From Myrica gale (Eukaryota > Streptophyta > Magnoliopsida > Fagales > Myricaceae), in contig OZ005601.1 in NCBI GenBank assembly GCA_963930655.1, positions 22,940,921 through 23,004,920 on the forward strand: 64,000 nucleotides of DNA, given 5' to 3'. The notes beneath the pieces were generated by a model, which was not told the origin of the DNA, did no database searches, and saw nothing but the letters and a program-made list of their open reading frames with translations. A program made the translations under genes and the position numbers. Below, piece after piece: positions 11,053 through 22,265 of this stretch. The stretch's first letter is position 1; each line of letters starts with the position of its first letter.

Positions 11053-12378
11053 GTCTTCCAAAAGACGAAATCCACTCGCCCCAAACAATTATGTCCGGAC
11101 AAATCAAATATGGAAAATTCCGCTACAAATAGGGTAAAAAATAATAAATATAGAAAAAATTCGCTACAACATTAAGAGAGTAGATCAATGGATCGACATT
11201 AGATTCCAACCAACAAAATTAGAAAGAAAAAAAGAAGAAATAGCGAGGGAGGAAGAGATCCGAGGGGCAAGATTTGGGTTTAGTAGACGATCCGACGAAG
11301 AAGAGGGTGGTGAAGAGGGAAAAGCTAGCGGGTGAGCTATAATAATATATCTACAGAGGACACGGATTGTTGGTGTGACTCCGCAGCCACACGATGGAGT
11401 ATGTGATTTTATATTATCAAAAGCGGGGCCGTCAACTGAATACCAAATAAAGAGACAGAGAAACGGCATCGTTCTGGAGGACAATGATTGGCTGGAACCT
11501 GGAGTGCGGTCAAAATTGGTATACCGCATGCCTTTGACCAATCGGGAAAAGGCCTGGTTAGCAAACAAGACTCTTGCAACTCGGGGAAAGACCATTGCTT
11601 CTAATCTTCTAGACCCAGAAAGAGAGACAGCTACGACTGAGAATAAATATATTCTTTGGTACCTTCAGCTCATGGACTCTTTTAAGTCCTAAATGAGACC
11701 TCCTCTACAATGCCAGATCCAGTTATACAGCTCATATGCAGACATCGTCCAGATGGGATATATAAATTTCTAGTACAACTAACAGAGACAAGCTGTGCAC
11801 ATGAAGCGTGACAGCAATAGAACGGCAACTCATGCAAGCAATCTTTAGTTTTTATAAATACTAGGGTGTTCTAAAAAGAAAAAAAGCACCAATTGCTATC
11901 GATAATGTGGCAGTGAAGGTCGGAACTAGTCTGAGATACTGTGGATTTAAATATTTAAAGACTAAAGAGGCAACAAGAAAAGTAAGGTGAATGGAATTTA
12001 GAAATTGGTAAAGGATATATATATAGAAGATACTGATTCCTCTTTATATGCAAGAGGGCAGAAATATTGTGTAGCAAAAGAGCTACGTAACGAAAGAGAG
12101 AAAGTCATGGAACGCTTAAAAAAAAGAAAAAAAAAAAAAAAAGAAGAAGAAGGAAGTCATGTAACATTGATCTGCGCAACTCCCAAAGTCTGAAAAGTTT
12201 TTGCCTTTTTTTGTTTTCTCTACGTTGGGACTACATTTGCTAACTATTTGCCTTTTTTTTCCTACCCAACATTGCTTAATTATTCTCTAAGTCTTGTTTG
12301 AAAAAGTGTATATACTGCTTGTAAAATAACGTATTAATAAATTGGGAACCAATTATAATTTTGAGATGTATCTAGTAA
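11053..12378. other. Upstream of the t-SNARE gene; no other gene seen
   Basis: This contains the 5' leader and promoter of the minus-strand t-SNARE-like gene. Frames of 105-136 codons overlap on both strands (11185-11692), but neither has motifs or splice support. A purine-rich run near 12117-12152 and the poly-T tracts are low complexity. Confidence 0.4.
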
Positions 12379-12643
12379 ATGAAAAAAAAAGATAAATGTA
12401 AAATTGATCCATATACTATAAGCAAAAATTAATTTAGTCTCCGTGACATGAAAAACATAAATTTAATCCACATAATCTGATCTTCGTTTTTCGTTAGTTC
12501 ATCTCAACATTCTCTTAGCTCTTTTGACTGAATTGACTCCACGTCAACCCTAACTGTCATGTCATTTCTCAAGCTCAGCTCAACTTCTAATCCAACACGA
12601 AAGATACTCGGAGGATTGAAAATTGAAGAACATAAAAGAAAAA

Positions 12644-12862
12644 TCATAACTGATCACCGATGCTCTCTACGAGGCCCTGGAGCTCCGAGACGGCAATAAG
12701 AGCGTTTTCGGAGGTAAAGATGCCCTCAATGCTGTCAAGAATATCAACGAAAGTCTCGGTCTCAAGCTCGTCGGCGTCGATGTCCGATAAGATTTTAAAT
12801 TTTGAATGGATATATTCAGGATCGCTTGTGTGTTTGAGAGTGTAGGGATTTTTCTTTACCAC
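12644..12862 (-). other. Unidentified 72-codon frame inside the Pack-MULE
   Basis: The minus-strand frame encodes an acidic peptide containing ADELETETFVDILDSIEGIF and ALIAVSELQGLVESIGDQL, with a composition like a real folded helical protein rather than random AT-rich translation. It lies between the left inverted repeat and the SMAX1 fragment, in the opposite orientation, so it may be a second captured fragment. I do not recognise the family and find no flanking intron that would extend it with confidence. Confidence 0.35.
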
Positions 12863-13002
12863 GAAAATATTCGGTTTTAGTTAATTCTTGAAGTTTGGAG
12901 TTCTTTTGTTTGGCATGGTGTTTACTAGCGTTAGATTTTACTCAATAGTGGCAAACTGGTGATATGGAGTAAAAGGAAAGGTCTTTGAACAACGGTGGTA
13001 AG

Positions 13003-13505
13003 GGCCGTTCTGAGGTGATTCGTTTGGAGGAGTTTTCTTCTGATAGACCCCAAATACAGCCAAGGTTAAAGAATTGGGGGATTTGGTCGATACCCGGATT
13101 GCGAATCTGAGTGGTGGAGGACTTATTCTTGATTTGGGTGACTTGAAATGGCTAGTTAAACAGCCGGTGAGTCTCGGGGTGGCGGGTTTGGGTGTGACGG
13201 TACAACAACAGGTTGTTTCGGAGGTGGGGCGTGGTGCAGTGGTAGAGATGGGGAAGATGCTAGGGCGTAAAGCAGGCAAGCCTGCAGGGGAAAGGGGTAA
13301 GGGGATTCGATCCCCGGAAGGAACACTCCCCATAGGGACGACGTGTCACTTGAGCTAGAGCTCACTGGCGATTGAGACTGCTACTTGCTAGACCGAAAAT
13401 GCTAAGACCGAAAATGCTAGGTTTACCGCCCTTCAATGGAAAATGATTGGGATCTTCAGGCAGTGCCAATTGCCGTTAGAGCGCCTCTGGAATGTTTCCA
13501 AGGTA
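13003..13505 (+). pseudogene. Captured SMAX1/SMXL fragment (Clp-type repressor family)
   Basis: SMAX1/SMXL proteins are nuclear Clp-ATPase-like repressors degraded through MAX2 in karrikin/strigolactone signalling. The fragment shows VIRLEEFSSD, then KELGDLVDTRIAN, GGGLILDLGDLKWLVKQPVS and VSEVGRGAVVEMGKMLGR, and after an interruption VYRPSMENDWDLQAVPIAVR. Order and spacing match the region just after the double-Clp N domain of SMAX1. A single-base frameshift lies near 13057, about 100 bp of unrelated sequence (about 13268-13375) interrupts it, and an in-frame TAG precedes VYRPSM. No start codon or ATPase domain is present. It is a non-functional fragment that could only act through RNA. Confidence 0.8.
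13268..13375. repeat. Insertion in the SMAX1 fragment, possible SINE-like piece
   Basis: The insert separates MGKMLGR from the later DWDLQAV segment. It carries GGGATTCGATCCCC, similar to a tRNA B box, followed by GACGTGTCACTTGAGCTAGAG. The upstream A-box-like string GTGCAGTGGTAGAG belongs to SMAX1 codons, so this is at most half of a tRNA-derived promoter. Boundaries are approximate. Confidence 0.3.
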
Positions 13506-13744
13506 GCTTTTGCATTCTTTTTTGATTGCATCAAAAGTTGAGCTGAGCTAGAGGGATAACATGGCGCAGTTAAGGATGATGGGGAGTCAGTTCCATCAAA
13601 AGGGCTAACAAAATGTTAAGGAGGGACTAACGGTAAACGAAGGTAAGATCATAGGGATTAAATTTATGTTTTTTATATCACATGAACAAAATCAATTTTC
13701 GCGTATAGTACAAGGACCAATTTTGCATTTATCTCATGAAAAAA

Positions 13745-14639
13745 TGTATAAAACCTATTGTCATATCCACCACAGCTAATTTGTTTGGATAAATACACTT
13801 TGCATTTTCCAATTATATGTTCTTGTTATTTTCTACTTTGAATTATCAATTTTATTATATTTCACCCACTAACTAATGCTTCTAGACTTTTTGTATGCTG
13901 CATTAAAAATTTTCGTTATTTTAGATGAAAAATAATTATTAAAACCCGAATAGTTGCCAACTTGGACATAATCAATACTGAAAAGTCCGATTTAGACCAT
14001 TCAAAACACGAACAGGTATCATTGAACGACTATGGATATGTTATATTATTGGCATCTGGTGTAATATGAGCATTGGCACCACTTTCTGCAAAATCATGCT
14101 TGATCATCAAACTGATAATTGATATGAGCAACCATTGCAGCAAGTTGTGTAGGTGGATGACGAGCTTGAAAAGAGTAATCCATTCGATGATAACAATCAA
14201 GTGCAAAATAATTATTTTTCCCACAAATTTGGATCGAGAAGGCTGCGTGGAGGTCCCGTTTAATGTGGTTTGGGTGAGTAAAGTGGGATGGGTTGCTTGG
14301 GTGATTTAGAACTTCTATGTGGTTGCTTTGGAGGTCCTAAAAATTTTAGCTTATGAGAGCTTTGCTGGCCATGGTGAGGAGTGAACATAACAAAGTTTCC
14401 ACCTTTTTAAAGTCAAGTCCGAGTTTTGATTCTCTAGGAGAAGTCATAGCTAAAGTAATTTAGATCTAAAATCTTCATAGGATAAAGGTTTTTCACGGCT
14501 AGCAAATTGATAGATGTAATAAATACATTGAAAGGGGGGTTCCACTAATAATGAAGGAAATCAAGTCGTCGTCATCTACCGGTTTGCCTACCACAAGAAG
14601 TTGATCCACCCAAGATTTAGCAGGGATAAGATAATTGGT
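13745..14639. other. No gene seen
   Basis: AT-rich intergenic sequence with short overlapping frames on both strands. Nothing recognisable. Confidence 0.4.
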
Positions 14640-15052
14640 GCAACTTTAAAATCCTTGATGAAGAAATGCCAATTAGAGATGTGTAATCCATACACAGTAG
14701 AAGCAATTCTCTCAGAAAGAGAGGAAACTATTCAACTCAAGAGAATCTAGTCCTTTTGCCATACAACATAGGCTAGATTTAAGCGACCAAGATCTTTATC
14801 AGCATCCGACAAGTATTTTCTAGGACATGGCTCGGAGCCATCTTCTATTCCCATGAGGTAATTGCTATGAAGGATGGGAAAAAATTGAGACACCCACACA
14901 GGATAATTGGTGTCATCAAGTTTGATAGAAATTAGTTGAGGGACATTTGGTAAAGAGAAAGGAAGAGTAGCAGAGTTTTGCATAGATGCCATGATAGGAT
15001 CAAAGCGTGGGCTATTTGGGCTCTGATACCATCTAAGAAATGAGCTTTTCAT
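14640..15052 (-). pseudogene. Ty1/copia gag N-terminal fragment with primer-binding site
   Basis: The minus-strand frame includes ISIKLDDTNYPVWVSQFFPI and YVVWQKD, followed after a stop by SLSERIASTVYGL, matching the copia-type gag polypeptide N-terminal domain. The primer-binding-site sequence TGGTATCAGAGC lies just upstream on the same strand (15020-15031), so an LTR end probably lies immediately beyond. Protease, integrase and reverse transcriptase are absent. This is a truncated remnant. Confidence 0.75.
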
Positions 15053-15654
15053 TTATAGCTGTCTGTATAAATTGCTAAACGTAAAATTAATTATAATTTA
15101 AAATAAAATGCAACATCTATGGGATAACATAAAAAGGAAATCTCTCCACATTAATTGTTGTCATTCAATTCTGAATTTGAATGGCTAACAAATTCTCTTG
15201 GTCTCCGAATCTACAATCTTTTTTCTTTCTTGGCTTTGTTTTCTTACTACCCTTTACGAAGGTAGTAACATAATAGTTAATTTGAGAATGATTTAGTTAT
15301 AGTAGAATAATTCTTCTAGAAGTTAGTTTTACGCCTCATGAATGTACTCGAAATGTAATGTAGATATTATTGAGATGCACAAATTTGACTTAGACTTGGA
15401 GTGATCTTTTGGGCGAGCTAAGGATTTTCTTTAGTTAGGTTAAACAATTTAGGTAAGTGGCTTTTCAATGGTACTTTTTTAAAAAATTCTCATTATTATG
15501 AATTTAAATTAAGGTGCACATGTTAAAATCTTTTATGAATGGAAACTGATTTGAAAATTCATTGTGTACACTTTCTAAATTGTTTTGTTGTGATATAAGA
15601 GGGTATGTAGAAATTTTTGTTAATATTAAATTGTATTATTTGATGAACTTATTG
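15053..15654. other. Possible LTR remnant and intergenic sequence
   Basis: By position, the part next to 15052 should hold the LTR of the minus-strand copia remnant, but no second LTR copy is present to prove it. The remainder is AT-rich with no gene. Confidence 0.3.
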
Positions 15655-16560
15655 AAATATTTGGGCAAAATTGCACCTACGACCCCTGAGGTATTCGAAA
15701 GTTGCAATTGGGTCATCGAGGTAACAAATTAGCCATTTAGCTCACTGAGATAATGATTTCGGAAAAAGAGGTCCCTCCATATATCTTTATCTTCTTCCGT
15801 TAATGGTAAATACTGACATGTGTGGATTATACTGAATTTGAGATTTTGGGAGGAGAATGTGGGAGGTGGTTCACGGGGATGGGTAGGGAGAAAAACTTAG
15901 ATTTTTGTGTGTGTGTATTTTGTAAGCTTGGCTAATGTGGCATAAGTGGCTGACACTGATGTGACATTTGTGGGTTGATGTGTTTAGATTGGGCATGTGT
16001 GGTACAATTTGATTGGATTGACGTGACATTAATTTGACACATCAACATTTACCGTTAACGGATGGGGACAAAGGTTACCTCAGGGACCCAGTTGCAATTT
16101 TAGAATACCTCAAAAGTCGTTGGTGCAATTTGCTAAATATTTATTTTGGTATCCGTTTGAATGTTGAAATTTAATTTCTTAGCATAGCATTAAAACTATC
16201 CTTGTGCTTGTGATACGGTTGGGGATTTCCCTATGTCGCATGACTCTGGATATTTTGTTCTATTTGTATTCACTTTTGGTTCTTGGAAATTGTTATTTTA
16301 ATAAAATTATCATTTTCTCAATCTCATTGACTTGCTACTTATTGAGCTAGTTGTATGTCATCACTTTCTAATTTTTCAGATTTAGCGGATGCTGATAAGA
16401 ATTATTTGATGAACTCATTGAAATATTTATTTTGATATCGTTGGAATGTTAAAATTTATTTTGTGAGCATACCATTAAAATTATCCTTGTACTCGTGATC
16501 ATGTTGGTAGTTTTCTTATGTCGCATGACTTTGGATATTTTGCTACTATTTGTATTCTTT
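15628..16560. repeat. Direct duplication, one copy split by a MITE
   Basis: ATTATTTGATGAAC and the following TATTGAAATATTT occur at about 15635 and again at about 16403. The continuation (TTATTTTGRTATC, AAAATTTATT / GAAATTTAATT, TATGTCGCATGACT, TGGATATTTTG) follows at 16141-16260 and 16430-16545. The first copy is interrupted exactly by the MITE at 15663-16134; the second is not. Confidence 0.7.
15663..16134. mobile_element. MITE with long inverted repeats and 8-bp TSD
   Basis: The left end GGGCAAAATTGCACCTACGA and the reverse complement of the right end AGCAAATTGCACCAACGA match over roughly 80 bp (shared GAGGTATTC, TTGCAAYTGGGTC, GAGGTAAC). AAATATTT flanks both sides (15655-15662, 16135-16142). 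It is non-coding. The element sits inside one copy of a duplicated host segment, which independently confirms the insertion boundaries. Confidence 0.8.
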
Positions 16561-16707
16561 TGAGTTGGTATGACTCACTTTTCGAGACTATTTATTTGAT
16601 TTTTGTTGGAATGTTAAATTTGAGGATGCTATCATATTGCTCTAGCTAAGTGTGAGATTCATTTTTATATGATACTGTTGAGTTTAGGATATTGAATTTT
16701 GTGCAGT

Positions 16708-16947
16708 ATGCATGTTGGAATAAAAATTTTCTCCGAGAGTTTGGAGGGGCAAAAAAAATTTCTGGTGAGTTTTTTGTTATTGAAGGTAGTGTAAATTTTT
16801 TTAAAATTGGTAAAAAGGTTGTTAGAGTTTATAAAAATGTATTGAAATTTGTAAAAAAAATTTGGAATTAGAAAAAAAATGTATCGAAATTGGTGAAAAA
16901 GTAGTTGTGATTTTTTTTTAAAAAAAAAAACTTCTTGACATCCAAAC
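16708..16947. mobile_element. Diverged MITE-like sequence
   Basis: The interior has reiterated TTGGTAAAAAGGTTG / GAAATTGGTGAAAAAGTA motifs, like the better-defined MITE at 49352-49601, and it ends in TCCAAACATAG. The matching left end (GTATGCATGTTGGA) is only approximate and no TSD is convincing. The AT-rich region around it has no gene. Confidence 0.35.
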
Positions 16948-17379
16948 ATAGACTCATTGTTTGGAAAATTATTATGAGCGGGGTGAAAATTCTTATTTTC
17001 AATTGGAACTCTCTCCATTTGAAGTTTGGGTCCGGAGTATTACATGTTTGGTTGCTAAACAGGTCACCCAATTATACTAGGAACATCATTCAACGTGCTA
17101 GTTTTGTGATTTTTTCACAAATAGAATTATAATTTTGTGGCACATAGTGTAGCTCATTGAACTATTCTTAGTTGGTATTTTAGTTTCTCCTTGGAAAAAA
17201 AACTCTATGTAATTTTGTTGCTTATCAATAAAAAGAAAAGAATTTTTATTTTTAATAAAACCCATTTCATTTATAGTCCTAGGTTTCACCACTGAAAATT
17301 TTAATCACTCAATTTACCATCATTTTAAAAAATAGCCCTTCCTGATAGCACCCACGTGTCTCAAAATTTGAGACTTATA

Positions 17380-19510
17380 GGGCATGTTTGGAAGGCAGAT
17401 TCAGACTCCGACTTTGATCTAGTCTTAGTCTGGGTCTTATATGCTTAGTCTGAAACTCAAGACCCGTTTGACATAAAACCGAATTTAAGTGGGGTCTCTG
17501 ACACTCGTGACAAGAAACAGAGCTGGTTAGCTGAAGGATGTGGGCCCTGCATCTGCATGCTGTTGTCTCCCCTGACACGAAGGACCACTTCTAATATTCT
17601 CCCTCCAACCATGTGACGATTTTGCCCCCATTTCAAGTGAAAAATGCACTTTTGTTCGTCTCGAAATGTACCGATTTTTTTGCCGCTTGCTCAGGAACAC
17701 TAGCAGTGTTTTCTGCCCTCCAAAATGACGAAGAGAACCAAGAAGGCTAAGGAAGCAGATTAAGAAGATGGAGGTCAGCCAACACAGCAAATTCTTCTGA
17801 GTCTTGCGGGAAGTTTGCAGTGAAGAGAAAAGGCTGTAGGAATTTGGGGTTGCAAGGATCATGAAAAAGTGAAATGGGGAGGTGTATACACAGTGATGGA
17901 ACACTCCAACTGGTTTATTCAACAGTTACACAGAAATGACTATCTTGATGGTTACTTGAAGGAGAGTAGCAGATACGGGAAGAAGACGGAAGTGCTTGAG
18001 TTTAGGATGCAAGAGATTAGAACGTATTTCCGGCTCTTCTTGTTATCCTCAGTATTGTTGATGTTCATGTTCTGTTCCAGAATTTCGAAAAACAAGTCGA
18101 ATAGACCAGTTGTCCCTGCCATTCTCTCTGACATTTTTACCTTGGTGAATGGCACGCAGAGTGTGTTGGGGTCTATAGCTGACACATATATTCTTTTACC
18201 CATATGTAATTGCTCCATTTTGTATGATGTCTCAGTGTTTAGAAATCAATCACACCAGATGTAACAAGGTTGTGGTAAGTGATGCACTCAGGGGAGACAA
18301 AGATGCACTAAGGGGAAGACAGAAAAAAGAAAAAGAGAAAACTAGAAGACCAACTATTGATTTTTCAACGTGTAACTGAAGAATAGAAGGAAAAGGCAAA
18401 AAAAAAAAAGATAAGATAATGACCATCCATCTTGAAAAATAAGATACATGCCAGCGTTTTCTCTGATTTGTCATGTACATAACAAAATGAAGAAAATATG
18501 CAACTCAAATACAAAAACTTCCTCCAATGCATAACTCAAATATACACGTTGAATAAAGAGATCGAAACGGGTCCAAACTGGTGCCTGGAGTGCATGGCGG
18601 ACATGGGACCATCATCCTAATTTTTGTTAAGTGGACGATAGCGTCAATATCAAGCTTCTTCTGTGCATGGTAGCCCCCCGTCAATCGCGTTCTCGCCCAG
18701 CAGTGATAATTTGTATCTCCGTGGAGCCTTCCATTGCGAGGTGGTATCCCCTCCATTCTAAGTGAGGTTGTACACAGTGGCGACGACGATGTTGTCACTA
18801 AGCACGATCAAGTTCGGGGACTGGTGAGGATGTCACAGAAGTGGGGCTCTTCGAGGTAGCATGATTGGTCCAAGTATCATCACTCTCAGAATGCTCGGTG
18901 TCACTGGATATCAGGACAAGGGCATGGTTGTCGATTGATTCCGGCAATGGGGGTCCATTCGGGCTGGAGTGTTCTGAGGACATTCTCTTTGGATATTTGA
19001 AGAAGTTAAGACAAATATAGAGGATGAGAGGGCGAGAAAGTATACTGAATATGAAGTTTATATAGAGAAACAGGGTACTACGTTGGCACCTGTAGAATTC
19101 CACAATAGATTCTCAATTAATTGCCAAATATGTACATTCATGGTGTAGTTGAGGCAAGTCCCATTTTTGGCGGTGGAAAATAAACGGAGTGCTGTTTTGA
19201 CGTTTTCGAAGCCAGAGTAATGGAACTGGCTTTATTAAGAAGAGGAATAAACTTCTGTTTCGTAGTGCAGGAGGGTGGCTATCAGCGTGTCCAATTTCGT
19301 CTTTTCTCACATCAGATAATTAACAACTAACGTGTTGTTTTTCATGGGGCCCAACTGAACTTTCAACCACAGCAACGAATTGGAAGGCCGCACGTGAAAT
19401 GTTGAGTTCGGGTCTGCTATGTGTTTCAAATCTGAGACCTTCCCAAACACAGATTTCGTAATCGGTTCCCAAGTCAGGTTTTAAGACCAGCCCGTCTTCC
19501 AAACATGCCC
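17380..19510. mobile_element. PIF/Harbinger-like DNA transposon, probably non-autonomous
   Basis: The element begins GGGCATGTTTGGAAG and ends with the exact reverse complement (CTTCCAAACATGCCC), a 15-bp terminal inverted repeat followed by looser subterminal similarity (GAAACTCAAGACCCG versus GAACTCAACATTT). A 3-bp duplication ATA flanks it (17377-17379, 19511-19513). GGGC-TGTTTGG ends and a 3-bp TSD fit PIF/Harbinger. The interior (2.1 kb) holds a plus frame of 131 codons (17869-18264) and minus frames of about 100 codons (18505-18798, 18798-19103) that I cannot assign; no DDE transposase signature or Myb-like ORF is visible. Confidence 0.75.
17869..18264 (+). other. Unassigned 131-codon frame within the Harbinger-like element
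   Basis: The frame begins MKWGGVYTVMEHSNWFIQQL and continues with charged helical segments (SSRYGKKTEVLEFRMQEIR), then a hydrophobic stretch (FLLSSVLLMFMF). It resembles neither Harbinger transposase nor any family I know. It could be a degenerate DNA-binding ORF or a captured host fragment. Upstream the same strand has in-frame stops. Confidence 0.25.
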
Positions 19511-19513
19511 ATA

Positions 19514-20311
19514 GTGACTCACATGTTACGTTTGGTTTTTATATTAATATTACTATATTGTCTATTTTATTCAAAATTCAAATATTGTTGAAATATTATT
19601 GACTAATTGTTGAAGACTTGGTCAATGAAGTGCCTTAATGTTTACGTTGTGATTATCTCCACTATCTCTTTGATGGAAGGAAAGTGGGTGATACTACGTT
19701 GAACGTGGATATTGGTTTTGGCCTATCTATAAAGGTGTATGTAATGTTCCATCGACAGACGATGCTTACGTGAGATAGTATAGGCCAAAAATCTCTATCC
19801 TAAATTCTCTATTTTCACAATGAGAGTGGGAAGTTTCTCTTGATTTTACTGGAGGAGGAGATTTCCTTGTTGTTTTTATATAAGGTGACTCAAACGATTT
19901 TTGATCCGTTGATATCCATTATCAAATATTTTTTTTGGGTTGAGTCAAACTCTCTTTTGATATATTCAACGTAGTGATGCTGTTCGGTCAATAATTTTTT
20001 CTTTTATTCTCTCTCAATCTGAGATAATTTTTTATGCGACTTGTATTGGAGTCTTTGTTGTTTCAGATCCTTCTATAAGCTACAGTGATTTGGTTTTATT
20101 TTATTTGTTCTTAATTGAAGAAAAGATTTTGTATCTTTTGCAAAAAGTTTTATGACGGGCAAAAGGTTTTTGGTGCGGAGCACATCTTGAAGTAGATATG
20201 AAGCGACTATCTTTTTGTATGCAAGCAAATTAGATGCCTTTTGTAAATTTATATATTCGGTACTCGTACCACACAACCATGGAGGACATGTTGAGGCTCA
20301 CAAAACAGGAT
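19514..20311. other. No gene seen; target region of the Ty3 insertion
   Basis: AT-rich sequence with phrases reminiscent of plant LTR ends (near 19770-19860) but no provable pair. It is contiguous, before insertion, with the sequence at 25775 onward. Confidence 0.35.
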
Positions 20312-20316
20312 ACAAA

Positions 20317-20854
20317 TGTCACAAGACCAAGGAAGAAGGAAGAGGAAGGATGTCGGCGTATTTCAAAAGCAAGAGACACATACACGAAGACAACACGAAG
20401 GCAGCAGCAGAATGTTTGAGAGATTGAAGACAACTTAGCTAAGGGACACGTGATAAGCTGGTGATAAGTTGGGAGCTTGCTTTATTTTTGCTTTAGTATT
20501 GGAATGGGCTGAGATTGCGTAATGGGCTGGGATCTAGGAGGCTTATTGAAACATTAGTTTCATTGATGTTTTTGAGCTTGTTAGTTGTTAGTGGGCTGCT
20601 GTATGAGGTTGTTTCTAGAAGGGTGTTAGCTGTTAGCATTCTGTTAGAATATAGGGGAGACGTCGATCAGTAAGGGGGTACGAAAGAATTTGGACTTTTG
20701 CTTCTCTTTCTCTCATCTCTCATTTTCCTGTAAGGAGGTTGGCCAAACCTCGAATTTGGCCTTATCTGTTCTTTGATTTCTATTGAATTCGAGTACACTT
20801 CAATTTCGTACATTTCTATTCTACAAATTTACAAGTTCCTGGAAGACTGTTACA
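20317..20854 (+). repeat. 5' LTR of the Ty3 element
   Basis: 538 bp, TG...CA. It carries a segment of about 30 bp (around 20395-20430, AAGGCAGCAGCAGAATG) that is missing from the 3' LTR. Confidence 0.92.
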
Positions 20855-20879
20855 TTTGGTATCAGAGCTTGATTCTGCC

Positions 20880-22253
20880 ATGGCTGAAGGGACCCGCTAC
20901 AAGGAGGTAATGGAGCATGTGAATCTGTTGAAAAAAAAGCATGAGGGTCAGCGACAGACTCTAAATGAACTAGTACAGCAAGTTGCAGCACTCACCGTGA
21001 ACATGCAAATCTTGATTAAAGGCAAGGAGTAGGAGGAGGTTGCTGTAGTCACCCATCAGAATCCACCGCCGAGTGGAAGTGGAGGAAATGTAGAGCCTGG
21101 AGGACTGATGTTCAGGTCAGTGAAGTTGGATTTTCCAAGATTTGATGGGACAGATCCCAATTGATGGTTGTATAAAACCACCCAGTTTTTTAATTTTCAC
21201 AAAACACCACCCAACCATCGTATTTTACTAGCATCATACCACATGGAGGGACAAGCATTGATATGGTTTCAAGATCTGGAAAATTCTGGAATTCTACAAA
21301 GTTGGGAGGGATTCATGCAGGCCCTTTTAACTAGGTTTGAACCTATCTTTTATGATGATCCTATGGAGATGCTAACTAAGTTGAAACAAACTGGAAGTGT
21401 GGAGGTTTACAAGGGTCAGTTTGAAACTTTATCAAACAGATTGAGGGGTTTGTCTGAAAGCTACAAACTCAGTTGTTTTTTAAGTGGCCTTAGGGATGAA
21501 ATACGGCTACCTGTGGGAATGTTCAACCCTACTAACCTTATTACAGCCTATGGTCTAGCCAAGATCCAAGACGAACATGTATCACTCGATCGGAGGACAA
21601 CCAAGGGATTACTTCCCACCCCCACCTCCTACACGCCAAACAGCTCACCCAACAATGCATACAACCAACACCAACCCAACAGAAAAACCTATCCAATTCA
21701 AAAAGTCACACCCAATCAGATGAAGGAGAGAAGGGAAAAAGGCCTTTGTTACAATTGTGATGATAAGTGGACATTCAAACATGTTTGTAAAAATTCTAAA
21801 TTGTTTTTAATGGAGAGTTGGGAACCAGGAGAACATTGTGTTATGGAAGGAAAAGAAGATGTAGAAATTGAAGAAGCAATGGCTCAGGAAGCAGAAGAAG
21901 CAGATCCTGAGATATCTCTTCATGCTCTTACAGGTTCTATGAATCCTAGAACTATGAGAGTGGTTGGGAAGTTGGGTGGACAGCAGGTAGTAATTCTTAT
22001 TGATTCAGGGAGCACTCACAATTTTTTGGACCCTTCTATTGCAAAGAGGGCTCAATTATTGACTAAGAAAGGGGAGGATATAAGGGTGAGGGTGACAAAT
22101 GAAGAACTAATTAGTAGTAAAGGGAAAAGTGAGGGATTGAGGGTTTATATACAGGGAAATAGTTTCCTAACTGATATGTATGTGCTTACTTTGGCTGGTT
22201 GTGATATGGTGCTAGAGGTATATTGGTTGAGAACCCTTGGGCAGATTTTATGA
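20880..22253 (+). pseudogene. Ty3 gag and protease, broken
   Basis: The frame opens at ATG 20880 (MAEGTRYKEVMEHVNLL), soon after the primer-binding site. It has an in-frame TAG near 21030 and a TGA near 21162 where a Trp is expected (DGTDPN-W). Gag capsid-like sequence (MEGQALIWFQDL, LKQTGSVEVYKGQFETL) runs to about 21620, followed by a zinc-knuckle-like CYNCDDKWTFKHVC with a changed spacing and no clear Gly-His pair, then the aspartic protease signature LIDSGSTHNF near 21995. The frame ends at 22253 through a frameshift before RT. Confidence 0.88.
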
Positions 22254-22265
22254 AAATTTTCAGAA

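Larger units (their letters stand above)
12388..13735. mobile_element. Mutator-type element carrying host gene fragments (Pack-MULE)
   Basis: The left end (AGATAAATGTAAAATTGATC) matches the reverse complement of the right end (AGATAAATGCAAAATTGGTC), and the match continues for about 200 bp: shared blocks include AACATAAATTTAATCC, GATCTTCGTTT / TACCTTCGTTT, and a final CTAGCTCAGCTC / CAAGCTCAGCTC. A perfect 9-bp duplication ATGAAAAAA flanks the element (12379-12387 and 13736-13744), the length expected for Mutator elements. The interior (about 12590-13535) has no MURA transposase; it holds a SMAX1/SMXL fragment and an unidentified open frame on the opposite strand. Long inverted repeats, a 9-bp duplication and captured gene sequence together define a Pack-MULE. 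The repeat arms are roughly 80% identical by eye, so the insertion is not very recent. Confidence 0.85.

Noticed and set aside
11185..11692. Overlapping frames of 136 (minus) and 105 (plus) codons upstream of the t-SNARE gene
   Set aside because: They lie on opposite strands over the same DNA, have no motifs and sit in the expected 5' leader/promoter.
13225..13315. tRNA-like A box (GTGCAGTGGTAGAG) followed by B box (GGGATTCGATCCCC)
   Set aside because: The A-box-like string encodes conserved SMAX1 residues (RGAVVEM), no acceptor stem or anticodon arm can be folded, and the spacing is too long for a tRNA.
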